A stretch of 15,562 bases of DNA from an uncultured Clostridia bacterium (lineage in GTDB: Bacteria > Bacillota > Clostridia > Oscillospirales > Ruminococcaceae): NCBI GenBank assembly GCA_938014855.1, contig CALLQM010000336.1, positions 1-15,562 on the forward strand, given 5' to 3'. Made by a program: the position numbers and the translations under genes. Below are positions 7,445 through 13,918 of the stretch, in pieces. The first letter of the stretch is position 1, and each line of letters starts with the position of its first letter. Under the pieces are notes generated by a model that did no database searches, was not told the origin of the DNA, and saw only the letters and a list, made by a program, of their open reading frames with translations.

Positions 7445-8521
7445 CTACCGTTTTCGAATGGACGACCGTTCGACCAGTTCCGGTATAAAATCAACCGTTG
7501 CATCAAAATTAGGGTCATCAATCAATTTCAGCAAATTTTTTGCGGCCGTTTCTCCCAAAAGAGACATCGGATGCGCAACGGATGTCAGCGGAACCTCAAA
7601 CACCGCGGCCATATCGCAATTATCAATGCTGGCCACCGAAAGCTGTTCCGGAACCGAGATTCCTTGTTCCCGAAGAAGCGGAATCAAATTGACCGCAAGC
7701 TGATCGTTATAAGTGACAAATGCTGTACAGTCTTTTAGACAGCGAAGCACCCGGTGGATGTCCTCCGAAAGGCAGGTAAAGTCCTCGGTGGAATACCACA
7801 GAACCCGTTCGGAATGCAGGTCCAAACCAGCTGTTCGCAGAGCTTCCAAATAGCCGGCATAGCGCATATGTCCCTGCATATCGTCCGACATAAATATTCC
7901 CGCAATCTTTTTGTGTCCAGCATTGATCAGCGCTTGTGTGGCAAGCCTGCCCGCTATGGTATCGTTCATTGCGATATGCGGGAACGGCAGGCCCGGATAA
8001 TAGGCGTTAAAAAACACGAGCGGGATCTTCTTTTGATAGATTTCATCATAAAAGCATCGATTGGGATTGGGCAGTCCGCTTTTTGTTGGCTCTACAATGA
8101 TTCCATCTACGTTTTTATCAATCATGGTGCGCAAAGCCCGTGATTCATTTTCCACACGGTTATGTGTAAACGTAAGCTGCATCGTGTAGCCGTTCTTTGT
8201 CAGCACGGTTTCGGTTCCCCGAATGATGCTGGTAAAGATATAATCATCCAGATAGGTGGAGATCACTCCGATGTTCATTGTTTTTTTACGGTGAGAAAGT
8301 GGGCTGTATTTGATGAATGTTCCGCTTCCTCTGCGGCGCTCTACATAATTGTCCTGTTCAAGCATACCCACTGCCTGACGTACTGTTTGGCGGCTGATGC
8401 CAAACATTGCGCTCAATTCATTCTCGGAAAACAGCTTCTCTCCGTATTTGAGCTGATTACTCAACACCTGTTGTTTGATCCAGTTGACCAACACCATATA
8501 TTTCGGCAGTTCCTGCGCCAT
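7445..8521 (-). CDS. araR: Arabinose-responsive repressor, GntR/LacI chimera
   Basis: Transcription factor of 358 residues. Residues ~1-70 are a GntR-type winged helix (SENELSAMFGISRQTVRQAV, then wing ERRRGSGTFIKY). Residues ~80-358 are a LacI/periplasmic-binding-like effector domain (MNIGVISTYLDDYIFTSII, VDGIIVEPTKSG, AFVTYNDQLAVNLI, VASIDNCDMA, LTSVAHPMSLLGETAAKNLLKLI). This GntR-DNA-binding plus LacI-effector architecture is that of Bacillus AraR, which releases its operators when L-arabinose binds. The gene lies between the transporter genes and araBAD in the same orientation, which supports the name. GAGGGA lies 5 nt before the ATG. Family repressors act as dimers; target sites proposed here are at 7395-7408 and 12738-12751. 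Confidence 0.93.
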   Translation of the reverse strand: MAQELPKYMVLVNWIKQQVLSNQLKYGEKLFSENELSAMFGISRQTVRQAVGMLEQDNYVERRRGSGTFIKYSPLSHRKKTMNIGVISTYLDDYIFTSIIRGTETVLTKNGYTMQLTFTHNRVENESRALRTMIDKNVDGIIVEPTKSGLPNPNRCFYDEIYQKKIPLVFFNAYYPGLPFPHIAMNDTIAGRLATQALINAGHKKIAGIFMSDDMQGHMRYAGYLEALRTAGLDLHSERVLWYSTEDFTCLSEDIHRVLRCLKDCTAFVTYNDQLAVNLIPLLREQGISVPEQLSVASIDNCDMAAVFEVPLTSVAHPMSLLGETAAKNLLKLIDDPNFDATVDFIPELVERSSIRKR

Positions 8522-8696
8522 GGGATTCCCTCGTTTCTTTTTTGGATTAAAACGGCACCAAGCGTAACCGTATCCAAGCTGACGGTCGATTGCTTTTCAC
8601 GTTATGATCAGTATAGCTTATTTTACCATAGCTGTATAGTGCAAGCATGAAGATTTCAACCGTCTTTTTTTAGCACAAGCGCAGCCTTTGGTATGG

Positions 8697-9884
8697 TTAT
8701 TTGTTTCGTTGTTTCGAGATTAAATCGACTGTGACGGCGCCAAGCAGCACCAGTCCTTTTACAACTCTTTGAATATCAACAGACCAGCCAATGAGCGACA
8801 TGCCGTTGTTGAGTACACCCATGATTAACGCACCGACAACTGCACCAATGATGGTACCTGTACCGCCGTAAGCGGATGCACCACCGATATAGCAGCTTGC
8901 AATGGCGTCTAGCTCAAATCCTTCGCCTGCTTTTGGCGTTGCGGATGCATTTCGTGCAGACAGCACAATTCCTGCAAGACCGCACAGCATACCCATATTG
9001 GCATAGACCCAGAACATGACCTTATCCGTTTTGATACCGGACAGCTTTGCCGCTTTCGCGTTGCCGCCCACTGCGTAGATTTGACGTCCTACCACCATTT
9101 TGCTGGTAATAAACGTATAAATCAAAATCAGGGCAAGCATGATCGAAAGCACGAACGGCAGACCTCGATAGGCGGCTAGTTTTAAGGTAAAGAAGTTTAG
9201 AATTGCAATAATGACCGCCAGTTTTACAAATGTCTGCCATACGGGCGGAGTTTGGAAGTTGTATTTTTTCTTATTGGCAATCCCGCGGAATTCGTTGTAG
9301 ATAATCAGCAGAGAACCAATCACTCCTGCCAATACCGAAACAATATCCAGCTTTGTATCTCCAAATGTCAGGTACAGTGTGGGAAGATAACCGGCACCAA
9401 CCTGTGTATAGCCTTCGGGAAGCGGTCCCTTGGTTTGACCTTTTAGAATCGACATGGTCAGCCCACGGAAAATCAGCATGTTTGCCAGCGTTACGATAAA
9501 AGGCGGTACATGCAGTTTCGCAATGAAAAAGCCCTGCCACATGCCGATAATCAGACCACCGACTAAAATAAGCAGAAATGCGGGGAAAATCGGAATATTG
9601 AAATCCAGTACAAAAATGGCACAAGCCGCACCTGTGAACGCCACGACCGAACCAACCGATAAATCCACGTTACCGGTAATAATACATAACAGCATGCCGA
9701 CGGCTAAAATAACAACATAGCTGTTCTGCATCACGAGGTTATTAATGTTCATTGCCGAGGCATTTTTTCCGAGTGAAAGCACGGTAAAGATTACGAAAAT
9801 AACAACCAATGCAATCATCATGCCGTACTGTTTTAGGTTGATATGCGCGTTTGTGCGGTTTTTAATGACAGCTCTCGACCCCAT
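8697..9884 (-). CDS. mmsB: Sugar ABC transporter permease (MmsB/GguB/XylH type)
   Basis: Inner-membrane channel of a carbohydrate importer; 395 residues with around ten hydrophobic spans starting at YGMMIALVVIFVIFTVLSL (~19-37). Family motifs: ITGNVDLSVGSVVAFTGA (~69-86), the cytoplasmic coupling loop IYAVGGNAKAAKLSGI, and near the C-terminus GFELDAIASCYIGGASAYGG followed by GVLNNGMSLIG. These match the multiple monosaccharide permeases that work with a GguA ATPase and ChvE binding protein. Its ATG overlaps the ATPase stop (TGATG), so the two are translationally coupled; ribosome site GGGAGAG. A single permease gene implies a homodimer. Sugar specificity cannot be read from it; the ara neighbours suggest L-arabinose. 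No clear terminator follows before araR (175-nt gap). Confidence 0.93.
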   Translation of the reverse strand: MGSRAVIKNRTNAHINLKQYGMMIALVVIFVIFTVLSLGKNASAMNINNLVMQNSYVVILAVGMLLCIITGNVDLSVGSVVAFTGAACAIFVLDFNIPIFPAFLLILVGGLIIGMWQGFFIAKLHVPPFIVTLANMLIFRGLTMSILKGQTKGPLPEGYTQVGAGYLPTLYLTFGDTKLDIVSVLAGVIGSLLIIYNEFRGIANKKKYNFQTPPVWQTFVKLAVIIAILNFFTLKLAAYRGLPFVLSIMLALILIYTFITSKMVVGRQIYAVGGNAKAAKLSGIKTDKVMFWVYANMGMLCGLAGIVLSARNASATPKAGEGFELDAIASCYIGGASAYGGTGTIIGAVVGALIMGVLNNGMSLIGWSVDIQRVVKGLVLLGAVTVDLISKQRNK

Positions 9885-11437
9885 CAGTCTCTCTCCCTTC
9901 CAATATGCGCCATGATTTTCTTCATGATAAGCTCCTGCGAGAGCTCATTTTTTTGCAGTTCTCCGGCTATCTCACCTTCATTGATGACATAGACCCGATC
10001 GCAGATACCCAGCAGTTCCGGCATTTCGGAAGAAATCACGATGACCGCTTTTCCGGCATCCGCCAGCTTATTGATGATGCTGTAAATCTCATATTTTGCG
10101 CCGACATCAATGCCGCGTGTCGGTTCATCCATGATTAAAACATCCGGCTCGGACATCATCCACTTGGCAACGACAACCTTTTGCTGATTTCCGCCCGAAA
10201 GCGAGCTGACCGGCTGTTCAATGGAATGGCACTTGATATTGATTTTTTTGCGGTATTCTTCCGCCGCAACGATTTCTTCGTTTTTATTGATGACATTGTG
10301 TTTGGAAAACCGATCTCTGTCCAAGCTGGAAAGCGTCATATTCCATTTAATGTCGTTAATCGCAACCAGTCCCAAACTTTTTCGGTCTTCGGAAACATAA
10401 GCAATTCCATTATTAATTGCATCTTTTACGCATCGCAAATCGAGCAGTTTTCCGTTTTTATAAACTTCTCCGGATATTTTACTACCGTATGCTTTGCCGA
10501 AAATGCTCATCGCCAATTCGGTTCTTCCGGCGCCCATCAGCCCCGCAAATCCAACCACTTCTCCCTCACGGACATAAAACGAAACATCATGGACAATTTG
10601 GCGGTAAACGTCATCCGGATGGAATACGTTCCAATTTTTTACTTCAAACACCACATCGCCGATGTCGCTTTCCCGCGACGGATACCGATTGGTCAGCTCT
10701 CGACCAACCATGTCCTTAATAATGCGGTCCTCGGTGATTTCATCCGCGCCTTTTTCCAAGGTTTCAATCGTGTGTCCGTCACGAATCACGGTAATTGCAT
10801 CTGCCACATAGCTGATTTCATTGAGTTTATGGGAAATCATAATGCAGGTAATGCCTTCTTCTTTAAGCGCCAGCATGATGTTTAACAGCTTTTTGCTGTC
10901 TTCATCATTGAGCGAGGCTGTCGGCTCGTCAAGAATGAGCAGTTCCACCTTTTTGGCCAGCGCTTTCGCAATTTCCACCAGCTGTTGCTTGCCGACGCCG
11001 ATGTCGTTGACCTGCTGATCAACGCTCTCGTTCTGCAGACCGACTTTTTCAAGAATCTCAATTGCTTTCGCCTGTGTTTCATCCCAATTGATCACACCTT
11101 TTTTTGATGTGACTTCGTTGCCGAGAAACACGTTTTCCGCAATGCTCATATAAGGGCTTAGCGCAAGTTCCTGATGGATGATGACGATGCCCTTCTGCTC
11201 GCTGTCGCGGATATCGCGAAACTGGCATGTATCCCCTTTATAGATGACGTCTCCGGTATAATCACCAAACGGATAAATCCCGGAAAGCACATTCATCAGC
11301 GTGGACTTGCCGGCTCCGTTTTCGCCGCAAAGCGCATGGATTTCACCTTTTTTTACAATCAGGTTGACATCATCCAACGCCTTCACGCCCGAAAATTCTT
11401 TGGTGATATGCCGCATTTCCAATAACACTTCGGACAT
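9884..11437 (-). CDS. mmsA: Sugar ABC transporter ATPase, two tandem nucleotide-binding domains (MmsA/GguA type)
   Basis: Energises the importer. 517 residues with two ABC domains. Domain 1: Walker A GENGAGKST (~38-46), Q-loop HQE (~88), a degenerate signature DIGVGKQQ (~145), Walker B LLILDEPTASL (~166), switch His in ISHK (~201). Domain 2: a degenerate P-loop GLMGAGRTE (~299-307, Arg in place of the catalytic Lys), signature LSGGNQQK (~413), Walker B VLIMDEPTRGID (~433). This one-good, one-degenerate pattern is normal for the MglA/XylG/RbsA/GguA family. The ribosome site AAGGAGG is strong. Middle gene of the transporter operon: a hairpin separates it from the binding-protein gene, and its stop overlaps the permease start. 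Confidence 0.95.
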   Translation of the reverse strand: MSEVLLEMRHITKEFSGVKALDDVNLIVKKGEIHALCGENGAGKSTLMNVLSGIYPFGDYTGDVIYKGDTCQFRDIRDSEQKGIVIIHQELALSPYMSIAENVFLGNEVTSKKGVINWDETQAKAIEILEKVGLQNESVDQQVNDIGVGKQQLVEIAKALAKKVELLILDEPTASLNDEDSKKLLNIMLALKEEGITCIMISHKLNEISYVADAITVIRDGHTIETLEKGADEITEDRIIKDMVGRELTNRYPSRESDIGDVVFEVKNWNVFHPDDVYRQIVHDVSFYVREGEVVGFAGLMGAGRTELAMSIFGKAYGSKISGEVYKNGKLLDLRCVKDAINNGIAYVSEDRKSLGLVAINDIKWNMTLSSLDRDRFSKHNVINKNEEIVAAEEYRKKINIKCHSIEQPVSSLSGGNQQKVVVAKWMMSEPDVLIMDEPTRGIDVGAKYEIYSIINKLADAGKAVIVISSEMPELLGICDRVYVINEGEIAGELQKNELSQELIMKKIMAHIGRERD

Positions 11438-11472
11438 AAGCAGCCTCCTTTTTTAAAGATCGATAAATATAA

Positions 11473-11501
11473 TGAGGCGGCGGCTAATTGCCGCCGCCTC
11501 A
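11473..11501 (-). other. GC-rich intercistronic hairpin between binding-protein and ATPase genes
   Basis: A perfect 12-bp inverted repeat, TGAGGCGGCGGC / GCCGCCGCCTCA with a 5-nt loop, sits between the binding-protein stop (11538) and the ATPase start (11437). On the minus strand it is followed by TTATATTTAT, a weak U-tract. It is best read as a partial terminator or an mRNA 3'-end stabiliser that lets the binding protein be made in excess over the membrane components, as is known for other binding-protein operons. Confidence 0.75.
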
Positions 11502-11537
11502 ACCCATTAGGAGTACATGAAATATGTATTTATCAAA

Positions 11538-12689
11538 TTAGTTTCCCAACTCATCCTGCGTATAATAACCAGTATCGATCAGCATTTCTTTAATGTTGTC
11601 TTTATCGACCGACACAGGGGTGCACAGGTACGACGGAACCACGATTACGTTGTTGTTGTACGTTTCGGTATCGTTGATTTCCGGCTCTGCACCTTCGAGT
11701 ACAGCCTGCACCATGGTAACGCATTTGTCGGCAAGCACGCGGGTGTCTTTAAAAATTGTCTGAGACTGTTTACCGGAAATAATGTTTTTCACAGCCATTA
11801 GCTCTGCGTCCTGTCCGGTAATCAGCGGCCATTTTTCGCCCACTTTATATCCGGCGCCTTCCAAAGCCGCGGCAACACCATAGGAGATGCCGTCAAACGG
11901 GCTGGCAACGATGTCCACATCTTCGCCCTGGCTGTAATGAGCGGAAAGCAGGTTTTCCATACGCTGCTGAGCGGTTTCCTGCGACCAGCGGAGCGTGCAG
12001 ATGGTATCAAAATCGAGCTGACCGGAAACGCATACAAGCTGTCCGTTATCCAAATATGGCTGAAGCACTTCAAACATACCGTCATTGAGCATGTGGGCGT
12101 TATTGTCGTCCGGTGAACCTGCGAAGAACTCAACGTTGAACGGGCCTTCGCCGTCTTTCAGACCCATTTTGTCTTCAATGTATTGTCCGATTGCGACGCC
12201 GACGCCTTTGTTATCAAACGTTGCATAGTAAGAGACAGCGTCTGTATCCATTAGCAGACGGTCATATGCAATTACGGGGATTCCCGCGTCTTTTGCCTGC
12301 GCCAAAACATTGACCAATGCGCTTGAGTCGATGGATGCAACCACCAAACAGTTTGCTCCATTGGTAATCATGTTTTCAAGCTGAGAAACCTGCATTTGTA
12401 CATCGTCTTCTGCATACTGCAAATCGACTTTGTATCCGAGTTCCTCCAGCTTTTGTTTCATATTGCTTCCATCCTGAATCCAGCGCTGAGAAGACTGGGT
12501 CGGCATCGCAACGCCGATAATTTTTCCCGATGCTGAATTTTCGGATTCATTTTCTGCCGGAGTTTCGTCAGTTTCCGACTCGGAGGAAGAAGCTGGGGCA
12601 GAGGATGCCGGAGCAGGGGTCGAAGACCCACAAGCGGCCAGTGAAAACATCATTGCTGCGGATAGAATTACTGCGAACAACCTTTTCAT
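11538..12689 (-). CDS. chvE: Sugar-binding lipoprotein of the ABC importer (ChvE-like)
   Basis: Extracellular solute receptor anchored to the membrane; 383 residues. Signal peptide MKRLFAVILSAAMMFSLAAC with lipobox LAAC places the lipidated cysteine at 20. A Ser/Pro/Glu-rich linker (~21-54) follows, then a type 1 periplasmic-binding fold: GKIIGVAMPTQSSQRWIQDG, VVASIDSSALVNVLAQAKDAGIPVIAYDR, YYATFDNKGVGVAIGQYI, FAGSPDDNNAHML, DIVASPFDGISYGVAAAL, TGQDAEL. These match the multiple-monosaccharide (ChvE) binding proteins, which take L-arabinose, D-galactose, D-xylose and others. First gene of the transporter operon, with its own strong promoter and an AraR-like site in the leader; ribosome site AAGGAGAG. 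The exact sugar is inferred from the ara context. Confidence 0.94.
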   Translation of the reverse strand: MKRLFAVILSAAMMFSLAACGSSTPAPASSAPASSSESETDETPAENESENSASGKIIGVAMPTQSSQRWIQDGSNMKQKLEELGYKVDLQYAEDDVQMQVSQLENMITNGANCLVVASIDSSALVNVLAQAKDAGIPVIAYDRLLMDTDAVSYYATFDNKGVGVAIGQYIEDKMGLKDGEGPFNVEFFAGSPDDNNAHMLNDGMFEVLQPYLDNGQLVCVSGQLDFDTICTLRWSQETAQQRMENLLSAHYSQGEDVDIVASPFDGISYGVAAALEGAGYKVGEKWPLITGQDAELMAVKNIISGKQSQTIFKDTRVLADKCVTMVQAVLEGAEPEINDTETYNNNVIVVPSYLCTPVSVDKDNIKEMLIDTGYYTQDELGN

Positions 12690-12737
12690 TTCTTTCTCTC
12701 CTTTTAATTTATGCTATTTGTAACACCTGTCCAACAG

Positions 12738-12751
12738 GTTGTACGGACAAT
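12738..12751. promoter_or_regulatory. Probable AraR operator in the transporter leader
   Basis: GTTGTACGGACAAT carries an imperfect dyad TTGTACGGACAA close to the araB operator core TTGTATGTACAA. It lies ~50-60 nt downstream of the predicted transcription start and ~50 bp before the binding-protein ATG, so a bound repressor would act as a roadblock. An adjacent inverted repeat ACCTGT-CCA-ACAGGT (12725-12739) overlaps it by one or two bases. Assignment to AraR is inference. Confidence 0.55.
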
Positions 12752-12807
12752 AGATTTAAAAAAAGAAATCCGCTTCAATCGGATCATTTACAACCTTTTC
12801 TATTCAC

Positions 12808-12836
12808 AGAATACCGAATTTTTGCAAAGTTGTCAA
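12808..12836 (-). promoter_or_regulatory. Promoter of the sugar transporter operon
   Basis: Minus-strand TTGACA (12831-12836), 17-bp spacer, TATTCT (12808-12813). The predicted start is near 12801, leaving a ~110-nt leader that contains the AraR-like site. The 290-bp gap (12690-12979) holds this promoter, its operator candidates and no gene. Confidence 0.72.
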
Positions 12837-12852
12837 TACATCTTTGCAAAAA
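12819..12852. repeat. Inverted repeat TTTTTGCAAAG / CTTTGCAAAAA around the -35 box
   Basis: Two 11-bp arms (12819-12829 and 12842-12852) are perfect reverse complements separated by 12 bp containing the -35 box TTGACA. Each arm contains the self-palindrome TTTGCAAA, and the two palindrome centres are 22 bp apart, about two helical turns. The layout suggests a dimeric DNA-binding protein occupying two sites on one DNA face, distinct from the AraR-like TTGTA sites. Confidence 0.6.
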
Positions 12853-12979
12853 AACTATCCAATATTACATATAAATATCTGTACAATTTGAAATATTCTC
12901 GACATTTTGTCCTAGTTTTTGCAATATGTTTGTCTATTCCCTTACTTGTACTTACAATTTACATTTATATACACGCCGC

Positions 12980-13654
12980 TTATTTCACCGACCGAGTGAT
13001 TCGGAAAAACACAAGCATTAAGATGACGCAGCAGACCCAAACGGATTTTCCGCCAATAAAATCGGTCAAAAGACAGCCAACCGCCGCCCCAACGCAAAAT
13101 GTAAAGATGATGGTCACATAAACCATAAACCGATTTCCAGCCTGCTTCTTTTTGCATCCGGCAAATAAAAAGAAGTTTTCTGCTGCAGAACGCAGGTTCC
13201 CGGTGCACATCGTGGTTGCATACGGCAGATCGCCGCTTTTTCGAAAACTATTTACCTGCATGGAACATACAAACGAAACCGTCACATTGACAATGGCGTC
13301 CGGAATTCCCGCCGGTAAAAACCCAACGACAAACAGCAGAACTGCTTCCATAAACACGGTAATATGTTCCCATCCGGTAAATTTTACTTTTGTGACTTTA
13401 TTTTTAATCCATTCGGTGACCAGCACACCGAAGAAAAACGCGAAAATAGGAATAAAATAATAGAGTCCTTTTAAAAATTCCCCTTTTGCAACCGAAATTG
13501 CCAACAGCACCATATTTCCGGTTTGCGCGTTTGCAAATACGCCGCCCCGAAACTGATACGTGTAGGCGTCCAAGAATCCGCCGACCAGTGCCAATAAAAT
13601 GCCGGTCAGCAGGGTGTTTTGTATTGGTATTGAATTTGAATCCTTTCTATCCAT
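12980..13654 (-). CDS. YoaK/DUF1275 family membrane protein
   Basis: A small integral membrane protein of 224 residues with about six hydrophobic segments; biochemical role unknown. Family hallmarks: GGFLDAYTYQFRGGVFANAQTGNMVLL (~25-51, glycine-rich with the conserved AxAQTGN) and the second-half motif DLPYATTMCTGNLRSAAENFFLF. The chosen start is ATG at 13654 (MDRKDSN), 6 nt after AGGTGG; ATG at 13660 is directly adjacent to that site and less likely. The frame is open further upstream, but that extension runs through a hairpin and lacks hydrophobic or family sequence. It stands alone between thiC and the transporter, with its own probable promoter and no recognisable terminator after its stop. 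Confidence 0.9.
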   Translation of the reverse strand: MDRKDSNSIPIQNTLLTGILLALVGGFLDAYTYQFRGGVFANAQTGNMVLLAISVAKGEFLKGLYYFIPIFAFFFGVLVTEWIKNKVTKVKFTGWEHITVFMEAVLLFVVGFLPAGIPDAIVNVTVSFVCSMQVNSFRKSGDLPYATTMCTGNLRSAAENFFLFAGCKKKQAGNRFMVYVTIIFTFCVGAAVGCLLTDFIGGKSVWVCCVILMLVFFRITRSVK

Positions 13655-13696
13655 TTTCATCCACCTCGAATTTTTTACTGTAAACGGCATAGCAAA

Positions 13697-13722
13697 GCGC
13701 CTTTCGGGTTTTCCGAAGGCGC
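13697..13722. other. Hairpin in the leader of the DUF1275 gene
   Basis: GCGCCTT(T)CGG and CCGAAGGCGC form a 10-bp stem with one bulged base and a GTTTT-type loop. It lies between the proposed promoter (13764-13792) and the ATG at 13654. Neither strand has a long T-run after it (three Ts only), so it is a weak terminator candidate or a leader structure. Confidence 0.5.
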
Positions 13723-13763
13723 GTTTCATATACTATGCAGGATTTCAAAAAATCAACCAATTA

Positions 13764-13792
13764 ATTTTATCATTTTTTATACAATTTATCAA
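13764..13792 (-). promoter_or_regulatory. Probable promoter of the DUF1275 gene
   Basis: Minus-strand TTGATA (13787-13792), 17-bp spacer, TAAAAT (13764-13769), start near 13757. It lies after the thiC terminator and gives a ~100-nt leader with the hairpin at 13697-13722. The region is AT-rich, so chance matches are possible. Confidence 0.5.
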
Positions 13793-13814
13793 CTAGGATT
13801 CCATTTGTACCTAT

Positions 13815-13847
13815 AACAAAACGCTCCCCCACAGAAGTGAGGGGAGC
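13815..13847 (-). terminator. Terminator downstream of thiC
   Basis: GCTCCCC / GGGGAGC (13823-13829 with 13841-13847), extended by CAC/GTG across one bulged base around an AGAA loop, is followed on the minus strand by GTTTTGTT. It lies ~70 nt past the thiC stop. Confidence 0.72.
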
Positions 13848-13865
13848 AATTTATCTGCGGCATCT

Positions 13866-13884
13866 AACCGCTTTGCCTACGGTT
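13866..13884. other. Second small hairpin between thiC and its terminator
   Basis: AACCG / CGGTT (13866-13870 with 13880-13884, 9-nt loop). An alternative pairing GCGG / CCGC (13857-13860 with 13868-13871) excludes it. Function unknown; it may be part of the thiC 3' end or a repeated terminator module. Confidence 0.35.
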
Positions 13885-13918
13885 GGATTATGCTCATAAT
13901 CTTAATTTTATATAACAA

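Noticed and set aside
8641..8696. Candidate terminator after the permease gene (GCGCTTGTGC before a run of A on the transcript)
   Set aside because: Stem too short with a two-base loop, and the following run is A, not T, on the minus strand.
10181..10885. Plus-strand frame of 234 codons opposite the ABC ATPase gene
   Set aside because: Antisense to conserved ATPase motifs, with no supporting signals.
12764..12784. Possible catabolite (cre) site near the chvE leader, and ATCCG-N7-CGGAT pairing
   Set aside because: Several mismatches to the cre consensus at fixed positions; the pairing is only 5 bp.
12711..13121. Plus-strand frame across the transporter promoter region
   Set aside because: It spans the opposite-strand promoter and the DUF1275 3' end; AT-rich, no start signals, no protein family.
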